From NCBI RefSeq assembly GCF_001277255.1, contig NZ_CP012264.1, positions 3,224,001-3,288,000 of the forward strand: 64,000 bases of DNA, given 5' to 3'. Under the pieces are notes generated by a model. The model had not been told where the DNA came from. It saw only the letters and a program-made list of their open reading frames with translations, and made no database searches. Within the stretch, counting starts at the first letter, position 1, and the number at the start of each line of letters is the position of its first letter. Both the position numbers and the translations under genes were made by a program. The DNA comes from Cronobacter condimenti 1330 (GTDB lineage Bacteria; Pseudomonadota; Gammaproteobacteria; Enterobacterales; Enterobacteriaceae). Of this stretch, positions 27,169 through 35,035 are shown piece by piece.

Positions 27169-27527
27169 GCGCTGTTTTTTAACAGCGTCTGATCGTAATA
27201 CGCCATCTTCTCTTTCAGACGCGCCAGATGCTCGGTCTGCTGCGCAAGCCGCGCTTCCAGACGTAAGGCATGTTCCGCCAGCAACGCGCGCCGTGCGCCT
27301 GCGGTAGCGTCCCCCTGCGCACGCAACAAGGCGTAACGCTGGATCTCCTCAAGCGGCATGTCCGTCTCTTTCAGGCGTTTAATAAACGCCGCCCAGTCGA
27401 GGTCGGCGCGCCGGTAGTCGCGATGCCCGCTGCTATTACGCGCGGGCACCAGCAATCCCAGCTTTTCGTAATAGCGCAGCGTATGCGCGCCAAGCCCGCT
27501 GAGGGCAGCGAATTCCTGAATGCGCAT
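27165..27527 (-). CDS. MerR-family transcriptional regulator
   Basis: 120 aa. The N-terminal MerR helix-turn-helix has FAALSGLGAHTLRYYEKLGL followed by HRDYRRADLDWAAFIKRLKETDMPLEEI (read in parts). The remaining ~50 residues form a dimerisation coiled coil (RLEARLAQQTEHLARLKEKM). No Cys metal-binding loop is present, so it is not a classical metal sensor; it resembles regulators of reductases and CMD-family proteins. Its own promoter must lie upstream of 27527. Its natural inducer is unknown. Confidence 0.88.
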   Translation of the reverse strand: MRIQEFAALSGLGAHTLRYYEKLGLLVPARNSSGHRDYRRADLDWAAFIKRLKETDMPLEEIQRYALLRAQGDATAGARRALLAEHALRLEARLAQQTEHLARLKEKMAYYDQTLLKNSA

Positions 27528-27553
27528 GGCTCTCTCCTGTAGGTTTACGCCAT

Positions 27554-27577
27554 AAAAAAAGGCCGCGCGAGGCGGCC
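27554..27577 (-). terminator. Rho-independent terminator of glyA
   Basis: GGCCGC / GCGGCC stem with loop GCGAG, followed on the minus strand by T7, shortly after the glyA stop at 27597. Confidence 0.88.
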
Positions 27578-27596
27578 CTTGTCGGACGATAAACGC

Positions 27597-28850
27597 TTAC
27601 GCGTAAACCGGGAAGCGCGCGCAGACGTCCAGGACTTTACCTTTGACGCGCTCAATAACCGCTTCGTCATTGATATTGTCCAGAATGTCGCACATCCAGC
27701 CAGCCAGCTCTTTGACTTCCGCTTCTTTAAAGCCACGGCGGGTCACCGCCGGAGAACCGATACGGATACCGGAGGTCACGAACGGGCTCTTCGGATCGTT
27801 CGGCACGCTGTTTTTGTTAACGGTAATGTTTGCACGGCCAAGCGCAGCGTCAGCTTCTTTACCGGTCAGGTTTTTGTCTACCAGATCCAGCAGGAACAGA
27901 TGGTTTTCAGTACCGCCGGAAACCACTTTGTAGCCACGGTTCAGGAACACTTCTACCATTGCTTTGGCATTTTTCGCGACCTGCTGCTGGTAAACTTTGA
28001 ATTCTGGCTCCATCGCTTCTTTCAGCGCGACCGCTTTCGCCGCGATAACGTGCATCAGCGGGCCGCCCTGCGCGCTCGGGAACACGGCAGAATTCAGTTT
28101 CTTGTACAGTTCTTCACTGCCGCCTTTAGCAAGGATCAGGCCGCCGCGCGGGCCCGCCAGCGTTTTATGCGTTGTGGTGGTCACCACGTGCGCGTGCGGC
28201 ACCGGGTTCGGGTAGACGTCAGCGGCGATGAGGCCTGCCACGTGCGCCATATCGACGAACAGGTACGCGCCAATGCTGTCAGCGATTTCACGCATTTTTG
28301 CCCAGTCCACGATACCGGAGTAAGCCGAAAAGCCGCCGATGATCATTTTCGGTTTATGGGTCTGCGCCTGCTTCGCCATATCGTCGTAGTCAATTTTACC
28401 GGACTCGTCGATACCGTAAGGGATGATGTTGTAGAGCTTGCCGGAGAAGTTAACCGGTGAGCCGTGCGTCAGGTGGCCGCCCTGCGCCAGGTTCATACCC
28501 AGCACGGTGTCGCCCGGTTGCAGCAGCGCGGTGTAGACCGCGAAGTTCGCCTGGGAGCCAGAGTGCGGCTGCACGTTCGCGTAGTCAGCGCCGAAGAGTG
28601 CTTTCGCGCGGTCAATCGCCAGCTGTTCGACGATATCGACATATTCACAGCCGCCGTAGTAGCGTTTGCCCGGATAGCCTTCGGCATATTTGTTGGTCAG
28701 CTGAGAGCCCTGAGCCTGCATTACGCGCGGGCTGGTGTAGTTTTCGGAGGCGATCAGTTCGATGTGCTCTTCCTGACGTACTTTCTCCTGCTCCATAGCC
28801 TGCCACAGTTCGGCATCATAATCGGCAATGTTCATTTCACGCTTTAACAT
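27597..28850 (-). CDS. glyA: Serine hydroxymethyltransferase
   Basis: 417-aa PLP enzyme converting serine and tetrahydrofolate to glycine and 5,10-methylene-THF, the main one-carbon source. Start at ATG 28850 ([12 protein letters not shown]), giving the E. coli length. The open frame upstream to 29171 is non-coding leader. The PLP lysine lies in [14 protein letters not shown]. Divergent from hmp, with a PurR box in the long leader. In E. coli it is regulated by PurR and MetR. Confidence 0.98.
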   Translation of the reverse strand: MLKREMNIADYDAELWQAMEQEKVRQEEHIELIASENYTSPRVMQAQGSQLTNKYAEGYPGKRYYGGCEYVDIVEQLAIDRAKALFGADYANVQPHSGSQANFAVYTALLQPGDTVLGMNLAQGGHLTHGSPVNFSGKLYNIIPYGIDESGKIDYDDMAKQAQTHKPKMIIGGFSAYSGIVDWAKMREIADSIGAYLFVDMAHVAGLIAADVYPNPVPHAHVVTTTTHKTLAGPRGGLILAKGGSEELYKKLNSAVFPSAQGGPLMHVIAAKAVALKEAMEPEFKVYQQQVAKNAKAMVEVFLNRGYKVVSGGTENHLFLLDLVDKNLTGKEADAALGRANITVNKNSVPNDPKSPFVTSGIRIGSPAVTRRGFKEAEVKELAGWMCDILDNINDEAVIERVKGKVLDVCARFPVYA

Positions 28851-28967
28851 CCGCATCTCCTGACTCAGCTGACAATAAAAAGGTACTGCAATTAGGGGCC
28901 CTTTAGGGCAACGGGCAACAGTGTAAACCGATTGGAAGCGTGAAGATAGGTCTTGACAGAGGTTTTT

Positions 28968-28983
28968 ACGCAAACGTTTGGCA
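28968..28983. promoter_or_regulatory. PurR box of glyA
   Basis: The 16-base ACGCAAACGTTTGGCA matches the PurR palindrome ACGCAAACGTTTGCGT at 13 positions. It lies in the 323-base glyA-hmp intergenic region, as in E. coli, where glyA is a PurR target. The rest of the region (28851-29173) holds no ORF with support. Confidence 0.8.
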
Positions 28984-29127
28984 TGGCGTGGCGCAAGGGT
29001 TTGAACGTTTAAGCAAGGCCGCGCTTTACGCGACTTATTTTCATCATAAACCTGTATTTTTTTCATCCAGTGTGACGCAGGTCTGATGGTGGGATAAAAC
29101 CATTTACAACGTGCAGGTATTTTTAAT

Positions 29128-29150
29128 AAGATGCATTTAAAATACATTTT
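29128..29150 (+). promoter_or_regulatory. NsrR binding site of hmp
   Basis: AAGATGCATTT, one A, then AAATACATTTT: an 11-1-11 imperfect palindrome fitting the NsrR consensus (AAGATGCYTTT half-sites). It lies 24-46 bases upstream of the hmp start. NsrR loses DNA binding when its Fe-S cluster reacts with NO, derepressing hmp. Confidence 0.88.
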
Positions 29151-29173
29151 ATAAAAACCGGAAGGAAGCAATC

Positions 29174-30364
29174 ATGCTGGATAGTCAAACCATCGCTGTC
29201 GTTAAATCCACAATCCCCCTGCTGGCACAAACCGGCCCGAAACTCACCGCCCACTTTTATGACCGGATGTTCACCCATAATCCGGAGCTAAAAGAAATTT
29301 TTAATATGAGCAACCAGCGCAACGGGGATCAGCGTGAAGCGCTGTTCAACGCTATCTGCGCTTACGCCACGAATATTGAAAACCTTGCAGCCCTGCTGCC
29401 TGCGGTAGAAAAAATCGCTCAAAAACACACCAGCTTTAATATTAAGCCAGAGCAATACAATATTGTAGGCGAACATCTGCTGGCCACGCTTGATGAGATG
29501 TTCAGTCCGGGCCAGGAGGTGCTGGATGCCTGGGGCAAAGCGTATGGCGTGTTAGCGGGCGTGTTTATTCATCGCGAAGCCGAGATTTACCAGAGCAATA
29601 CGCAAAAAACCGGCGGCTGGGAAGGCACCCGCGCGTTCCGTATCGCCAGCAAAACACCACAGAGCGAGATTGTGACGAGCTTTGAACTGGAGCCCGTCGA
29701 TGGCGGCCCAGTCGCAGATTACCTGCCAGGCCAGTACACTGCCGTCTGGATCAAACCGGAAGGGTTTCCGCATCAGGAAATACGTCAGTACTCACTTACC
29801 CGCAAGCCGAATGGCAAGAGCTATCGCATTGCGGTCAAACGCGAAGGCGAAGGTCAGGTGTCGAACTGGCTGCATCAGCATGCGCAGCCGGGCGATATCA
29901 TTGAGCTGGCCGCGCCGGCGGGCGATTTCTTTATGAAGGTAGATCCGCAAACGCCGGTGACGCTTATCTCCGCAGGCGTCGGTCAGACGCCGATGCTCGC
30001 GATGCTTGATACGCTGGCGAGCGCCCGCCACCCGGCGCAGGTGAACTGGTTCCACGCGGCGGAAAGCGGCGATGTGCATGCGTTTACCGATGAAGTGCTC
30101 GAACGCGGCGCGCAGTTGCCGCATTTCACGAGCCACATCTGGTATCGCGTCCCGAGCGATGCCGACCGCAGCGCAGGCCGTTATAACAGCGAAGGGCTGA
30201 TGGCGCTTCATGACCACAAAGCGCATGTCACCACGCCTGGTATGCAGTTTTATGTCTGCGGCCCGGTGAAATTTATGCAGTTCGCCGCCGAGCAGTTAGT
30301 AAGCCTTGGCGTGGATAAAGAGAACATCCATTACGAATGTTTCGGTCCCCACAAGGTGCTGTGA
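29174..30364 (+). CDS. hmp: Flavohaemoglobin (nitric oxide dioxygenase)
   Basis: 396-aa cytoplasmic enzyme oxidising NO to nitrate with O2 and NAD(P)H. The globin domain (1-138) has Tyr29, Gln53 and the proximal haem ligand His85. The ferredoxin-reductase part has the FAD motif RQYSLT (about 206-211) and the NAD(P) part with GVGQTPM and CGPVKFM. Same length as E. coli Hmp. An NsrR site precedes it and glyA diverges from it. Confidence 0.98.
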   Translation: MLDSQTIAVVKSTIPLLAQTGPKLTAHFYDRMFTHNPELKEIFNMSNQRNGDQREALFNAICAYATNIENLAALLPAVEKIAQKHTSFNIKPEQYNIVGEHLLATLDEMFSPGQEVLDAWGKAYGVLAGVFIHREAEIYQSNTQKTGGWEGTRAFRIASKTPQSEIVTSFELEPVDGGPVADYLPGQYTAVWIKPEGFPHQEIRQYSLTRKPNGKSYRIAVKREGEGQVSNWLHQHAQPGDIIELAAPAGDFFMKVDPQTPVTLISAGVGQTPMLAMLDTLASARHPAQVNWFHAAESGDVHAFTDEVLERGAQLPHFTSHIWYRVPSDADRSAGRYNSEGLMALHDHKAHVTTPGMQFYVCGPVKFMQFAAEQLVSLGVDKENIHYECFGPHKVL

Positions 30365-30385
30365 GTGTTCGCGACGGTGAGTCAT

Positions 30386-30411
30386 GGCGGGTGGCGCTTC
30401 GCTAATCCGCC
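30386..30411. repeat. REP-like enterobacterial palindromic element
   Basis: GGCGG GTGGCGCTTCGCTAAT CCGCC followed by TTACG. The motif 'GGCGCTTCGCTNA' within short GC arms is a widespread intergenic repeat core in Klebsiella/Enterobacter-type genomes. One copy is present here, between hmp and its terminator. Confidence 0.5.
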
Positions 30412-30448
30412 TTACGACGTTCGCGCTCTCACCAGGTTCTACAGGCAT

Positions 30449-30479
30449 AAAAAAAGCAGGTCCACTGACCTGCTTTTTT
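30449..30479. terminator. Bidirectional terminator between hmp and glnB
   Basis: A/T-flanked stem AAAAAAAGCAGGT / ACCTGCTTTTTT with loop CCACTG. It serves hmp (plus) and glnB (minus), which converge here. Confidence 0.9.
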
Positions 30480-30492
30480 ACGTCTGGCGCGG

Positions 30493-30840
<348 letters not shown>

Positions 30841-30929
30841 TTAATTCCTGCCAGCGCCTGCACGGCGATTCAATTCGCGTAATCGGTTGCTCAAATTACC
30901 ATACCTTACGGCGGTTTGGGCATCAAAAA

Positions 30930-32267
30930 CTACTCTTTAAAATCATTCGCCTCAAGCTCATGGCGGGCCAGTAATTTATAGAACTCAGTGCGGTTGCGCC
31001 CCGCCATTCGCGCGGCATGCGTGACGTTTCCTTTGGTAATTTGCAGCAGTTTGCGCAGGTAATTAAGCTCGAACTGATTGCGCGCCTCAACAAACGTCGG
31101 CAGCACCGTGTTTTCGCCTTCCAGCGCCTGCTCCACCAGCGCCTCGCTAATCACCGGTGCCGAGGTCAGCGCCACGCACTGCTCAATCACGTTCACCAGC
31201 TGGCGCACGTTGCCCGGCCAGCTTGCCGCCATCAGGCGCTTCATCGCGTCGGTTGAGAAGCTGCGCACAAAGGGTTTATGCCGGTCCGCCGCCTGGCGCA
31301 GCAGATGAGTCGCCAGCAGCGGAATATCTTCCGCACGTTCGTGCAACGCCGGAATCTTCAGGTTCACCACGTTGAGACGATAAAACAGATCTTCGCGAAA
31401 CTCGCCGCGCGCCATCGCTTTTGGCAAATCGCGGTGCGTGGCAGAGATAATCCGCACATCGATATCAATGTCGCGGTTGCTGCCGAGCGGACGCACCTTG
31501 CGCTCCTGCAAAACGCGCAGGAGTTTGACCTGCAACGGCACCGGCATATCGCCAATTTCATCAAGAAATAGCGTGCCGCCTTCAGCAGCCTGAAAGAGGC
31601 CTTCACGGCTGCTTACCGCGCCGGTAAAGGCGCCGCGCGCATGGCCGAACAGCTCTGATTCCAGCAGTTGCTCAGGAAGCGCGCCGCAGTTAATCGCGAT
31701 AAATGCGTTTTTCGCGCGCGGGCTGGCGTTGTGGATGGCCTGCGCGAGGATTTCTTTACCAGTACCGCTCTGGCCGTTAATCAATACGCTGACATCCGAC
31801 TGCGCCACCATATGCGCCTGCTCCAGCAGACGCAACATCACCGGGCTGCGGGTGACAATCGTCTCCCGCCACTGTTCATCGCCCGCGGGTGCCACATGAG
31901 CCAGCGCATCATCAATCGCTTTATAGAGCGCGTCTTTATCAACGGGTTTGGTGAGAAAACTGAACACGCCCTGCTGGGTGGCCGCAACGGCATCAGGAAT
32001 CGATCCGTGCGCGGTCAGAATGATCACCGGCATGCCCGGCTGGAGTTTCTGGATCTCGGCAAAGAGCTGCATGCCGTCCATTTCATCCATGCGCAGATCG
32101 CTAATCACCAGATCTATCTTTTCGCGCCCTAAGATGCGCAGGCCTTCATGCCCGCTTTCAGCGGTCTCAACCGTAAAACCTTCGCTGGTCAGACGCAGCC
32201 CCAGCAGTTTCAGCAGGCCCGGATCGTCATCCACCAGCAACAGGCGCGCGGGTTTATGCTGCGTCAT
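30930..32267 (-). CDS. glrR: Sigma54-dependent response regulator GlrR (QseF)
   Basis: 445 aa. Receiver domain (1-125) with phospho-acceptor Asp57 (VISDLRM), then an AAA+ sigma54-interaction domain with Walker A GQSGTGKE and the GAFTGA loop, then a Fis-type helix-turn-helix at the C-terminus (ITKGNVTHAARMAGRNRTEFYKLL region). GlrR activates the glmY small RNA gene upstream of this operon, where three candidate sites are seen. Its start overlaps the qseG stop by four bases. Envelope stress is the accepted input class. Confidence 0.97.
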   Translation of the reverse strand: MTQHKPARLLLVDDDPGLLKLLGLRLTSEGFTVETAESGHEGLRILGREKIDLVISDLRMDEMDGMQLFAEIQKLQPGMPVIILTAHGSIPDAVAATQQGVFSFLTKPVDKDALYKAIDDALAHVAPAGDEQWRETIVTRSPVMLRLLEQAHMVAQSDVSVLINGQSGTGKEILAQAIHNASPRAKNAFIAINCGALPEQLLESELFGHARGAFTGAVSSREGLFQAAEGGTLFLDEIGDMPVPLQVKLLRVLQERKVRPLGSNRDIDIDVRIISATHRDLPKAMARGEFREDLFYRLNVVNLKIPALHERAEDIPLLATHLLRQAADRHKPFVRSFSTDAMKRLMAASWPGNVRQLVNVIEQCVALTSAPVISEALVEQALEGENTVLPTFVEARNQFELNYLRKLLQITKGNVTHAARMAGRNRTEFYKLLARHELEANDFKE

Positions 32268-33040
32268 GGTTTACTCTCCTCCTGCGCGGGCGCGGCGTCT
32301 TTTTCCGCCGGGGCGGCTGGCTCTTTATCTGCGTTATCGGGGCTGTGGCTATTGTCCTGAATATAGCCGCCCGCGTTTTTACGCGACGACAGCTGGCGTT
32401 CAATATCCGTCAGATTCTCAAGCTTGCGGGTGGTGAGCTCAAGCTGGCTGCGCAGGTGATGCTGCTGCTCGCGAAGCGCGTCCAGTTCACTGTCGGTGCT
32501 TTGCTGCAATTTGCTGTAGCGGCTACGCTCCTCAGAAAGCGCCAGTTGCGCAGACTGCCCGTCGCGCCAGGCTTCATACAGGGGGCGCACATGTGCCGGG
32601 ATATCACCGGAGGCGGCGCTTAAGGTCGTGAGAAAACTGCGGCGCTCGGCAGGCGCAATACGCGCGTTAGCCAACAGAATGCCGCGCCGGAAGGCATGTT
32701 GCCAGGTGTCGTCCGGGAAATTGCGCGCCTGCGCGCGCGCCTCGGCAGGCGCCAGACGTTCGGCGCAGTCCATGCCACGCAGCCAGAACAGCGGGTTGCT
32801 TTCGACGCTCTGTCCGGTCAATTGCCAGATGCCGGAGCAGTCAGTAAACAGGAAATCCGCCAGTTGTTGTTCCGGCAGTTTTGGATCATGTTTTTGTTTG
32901 ATATTGCTGGAAACCGGGCTTTGCACGCACCCGGCTAACAGGCACGGCAGGAGCGCGGAACGGGCCAGCGTGCGAAGAGTGAAAAAGGTTGTGCCGCGCG
33001 AGCGCAGACTGCGCCAGGCGCTTACCAGACGTGAATTCAT
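32264..33040 (-). CDS. qseG: Outer-membrane lipoprotein QseG
   Basis: 258 aa; E. coli QseG is 237. The N-terminus has a long basic region before the hydrophobic stretch and lipobox LLAGC (Cys at about 38), so the true start might be slightly downstream. A coiled-coil segment (about 150-215; SKLQQSTDSELDALREQQ) precedes a disordered Ala/Pro/Glu-rich tail. QseG interacts with the kinase GlrK and with other partners in the envelope. It overlaps glrK upstream and glrR downstream by four bases each (ATGA), so the three genes are translationally coupled. Confidence 0.92.
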   Translation of the reverse strand: MNSRLVSAWRSLRSRGTTFFTLRTLARSALLPCLLAGCVQSPVSSNIKQKHDPKLPEQQLADFLFTDCSGIWQLTGQSVESNPLFWLRGMDCAERLAPAEARAQARNFPDDTWQHAFRRGILLANARIAPAERRSFLTTLSAASGDIPAHVRPLYEAWRDGQSAQLALSEERSRYSKLQQSTDSELDALREQQHHLRSQLELTTRKLENLTDIERQLSSRKNAGGYIQDNSHSPDNADKEPAAPAEKDAAPAQEESKP

Positions 33041-34473
33041 TTTTTTAATCGTTCCGGGTCAAAGAGCGGTAATTCAATGCGAAAACAGACGTCTGCGGTT
33101 TCATCCTCAACCAGACGCAATTCGCCGTGCATACGTCGGATGCAATCCTGAGCGATGCTTAAGCCCAGGCCGCTGCCTTTCACCGCCCCTTTACGTTGAT
33201 GGCTTCCCTGATAAAAGGGCTCGAAAATCATTTGTTGTTCCGCCTCAGGAATCGGCGTACCGGTATTCGCCACCTCAATACATACCGTATTGCCCTGACG
33301 GCGGCTTCGCAGATAAATGGTACCGGATTCGCGCCCGTAGTGCACCGCATTGGAGTAGAGATTATCCAGCACGCTCATCAGCAGCATCGGCTCCGCAAGA
33401 CAGTCTCCGCCTGCAAGCGACACTTCGGTATGCATCATTTTAGCCCGCGCCGGCAGACTGTGTGAGGCAATCACAATATCTACCAGCGGCGCCAGCTCGA
33501 CTTTTTCAAGTTCTACCGCGCCGCCTGCCAGTTTGCGATTGTAATCAAGCAGTTGCTCAATCAGCGTTTGCAGATTGCGGCTGCTGGTATCGAGAATATC
33601 CACCACTTCACGTTGTTCGGTCGTGAGCGGCCCAACCACCTGATCGGCCAACAGTTCGGTGCCCTCGCGCATACTGGCGAGCGGCGTTTTTAATTCATGG
33701 GAAATATGACGAAGAAACTGATGACGCTGGGACTCCAGCCAGGCCAGGCGTTCGCTTAACCAGATGATACGCTGGCCGACCGAGCGCAGCTCGCGCGGGC
33801 CTTTAAACATCATGGCGGTGCCGAGGGATTTCCCCTCTCCCAGCCGGTTAATCATCCGCTCAATGCCTTTCACCGGGCCGATAATCATGCGGGTAAAGAG
33901 CAGCACCAGCGCGAGGCTCGCCAGAAAGAGCGCCAGCGCCTGCCAGCCAAACAGCTGGCCGCGCGCGGCAATTTCCTGCTGAAGCTGCTGGCCGCGGGCG
34001 TAGATAACCGCGCGGGTGGCCTGCACCAGTCGGGTATTGGTATCGGCGAATGCTTCCAGAACCGCCGCCGCGTCAGGTTTCGGGCCGCTGTTATGGCATT
34101 GTAACTGTGCAAGCTCAACCAGGCTCTGGCGCAGGGCTTTATACAGTTTTGCGTCTGGCAATACGCTCGCCTGTGCCTCCAGCATGCGGGAGTAGCGCAG
34201 GCGCTGGTTTTCATACACTCTCGCAAGCGTCACATCATCCAGCACACAGTACTGGCGGTAGCTGCGCTCCATTTCGAGCGCGATATTGGTCATTGCCTCG
34301 CTGCGTCGCGCATCCATCTGAGTAAGCGTATTGGTTTGCGCTGCCTGAGCGCTGAGTGCGTTAAGGCTCTGCCAGGCCTGCCAGGCGAGAAATAGCAGCG
34401 GCACCATCACCAGTAAAAAAGCCATCATGACCAGTTGGCGAAGCGAGCGGGGGAAAGCAGGCCAGCGTTTCAC
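33037..34473 (-). CDS. glrK: Sensor histidine kinase GlrK (QseE)
   Basis: 478 aa from a GTG at 34473 (reads M-KRWPAFPRSL), matching the E. coli start; the frame extends to 34554 but that part overlaps the glmY terminator and has no homology. A transmembrane helix (about 13-32), a periplasmic domain (33-172) and a second helix (173-193) precede a HAMP domain. The phospho-acceptor His259 lies in RHISHELKTPLASM. ATPase motifs SNAVHYG and GSGLGLSIAQDC follow. Pairs with GlrR to control glmY. Confidence 0.95.
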   Translation of the reverse strand: MKRWPAFPRSLRQLVMMAFLLVMVPLLFLAWQAWQSLNALSAQAAQTNTLTQMDARRSEAMTNIALEMERSYRQYCVLDDVTLARVYENQRLRYSRMLEAQASVLPDAKLYKALRQSLVELAQLQCHNSGPKPDAAAVLEAFADTNTRLVQATRAVIYARGQQLQQEIAARGQLFGWQALALFLASLALVLLFTRMIIGPVKGIERMINRLGEGKSLGTAMMFKGPRELRSVGQRIIWLSERLAWLESQRHQFLRHISHELKTPLASMREGTELLADQVVGPLTTEQREVVDILDTSSRNLQTLIEQLLDYNRKLAGGAVELEKVELAPLVDIVIASHSLPARAKMMHTEVSLAGGDCLAEPMLLMSVLDNLYSNAVHYGRESGTIYLRSRRQGNTVCIEVANTGTPIPEAEQQMIFEPFYQGSHQRKGAVKGSGLGLSIAQDCIRRMHGELRLVEDETADVCFRIELPLFDPERLKK

Positions 34474-34543
34474 AGCGTTATCCCGAGGTGATTGCAAAAG
34501 CCCGATGCTAACCGACAGTCGCGCTTGTGCAAAGCCATACGCG

Positions 34544-34735
34544 AAAAACAACAAAGGCAGGGGATTAACCCTGCCTTTGTGATGGAATCAGGCGGTGCCT
34601 TACTCAACGTGTCGCCCGGGTTCTGAAATAGCAGTGCTATGATCAGCAGTTGGACGGCAGGCACCTTTGAGTGCGTCATTCGAGGTTTATGTAGCGCTCG
34701 CTATGGGGCTGACATAAGAAGGTGAATGAGCCACT
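34544..34735 (-). ncRNA. glmY: Small regulatory RNA GlmY
   Basis: The minus strand starts AGTGGCTCATTCACC and contains the conserved segments CTTATGTCAGCCCC, GGTGCCTGCCGTCCAACTGC, TGATCATAGC and GAACCCGGGCGACA, matching E. coli GlmY, which occupies the same position between glrK and purL. It ends in a strong terminator: 12-bp stem ACAAAGGCAGGG / CCCTGCCTTTGT followed by a T-rich tail. GlmY sequesters the adaptor RapZ and thereby protects GlmZ, raising glmS (glucosamine-6-phosphate synthase). The terminator reaches into the spacer just before the glrK start. Confidence 0.95.
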
Positions 34736-34740
34736 GGTTA

Positions 34741-34762
34741 ATATTATGCATCAACCGTGCCA
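34741..34762 (-). promoter_or_regulatory. Overlapping sigma54 and sigma70 promoters of glmY
   Basis: On the minus strand TGGCAC-GGTTG-ATGCA (34762-34747) fits the sigma54 consensus with GG and GC elements ten bases apart. Directly adjoining, TAATAT (34746-34741) is a good sigma70 -10 ending six bases before the transcript start. Such overlap is described for glmY in enterobacteria. Confidence 0.85.
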
Positions 34763-34850
34763 GGTTTACTATATAAATCATAAGTTGATGTTATATAACA
34801 GGTTTAAAACTATGACGGACATCATAGTTTTGCGCTCTTTTTCGCCAGAG

Positions 34851-34964
34851 TGTCGCTAAAAACCAACACATCCAGGGTCATGATTTTCATTGCAATAAAA
34901 TCAATGACTTAAATGTCTCAGATTAGCGACACCTCAGCATTGTGTTTGTCGCAATATGCCGACA
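34851..34964. promoter_or_regulatory. Three GlrR activator sites upstream of glmY
   Basis: Two exact TGTC-N10-GACA palindromes lie at 34914-34931 and 34947-34964. A third, TGTC-N10-AACA, lies at 34851-34868 with one mismatch. All are 100-230 bases upstream of the sigma54 promoter, the distance usual for enhancer sites that need IHF-assisted looping. E. coli glmY also has three. Confidence 0.88.
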
Positions 34965-34999
34965 CCCACGAAACCGGACAGACACTTACCGGCGCGATA

Positions 35000-35028
35000 A
35001 AAGAAAAAAGGCCTCTTTCGAGGCCTTT
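35000..35028 (-). terminator. Rho-independent terminator of purL
   Basis: AAAGGCCTC / GAGGCCTTT stem with loop TTTC, followed on the minus strand by TTTTCTTTT, just after the purL stop. Confidence 0.9.
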
Positions 35029-35035
35029 ATAAGGG

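Noticed and set aside
28851..29171. 107-residue N-terminal extension of glyA
   Set aside because: Crosses the regulatory region with the PurR and NsrR sites and matches no SHMT; the ATG at 28850 gives the family length.
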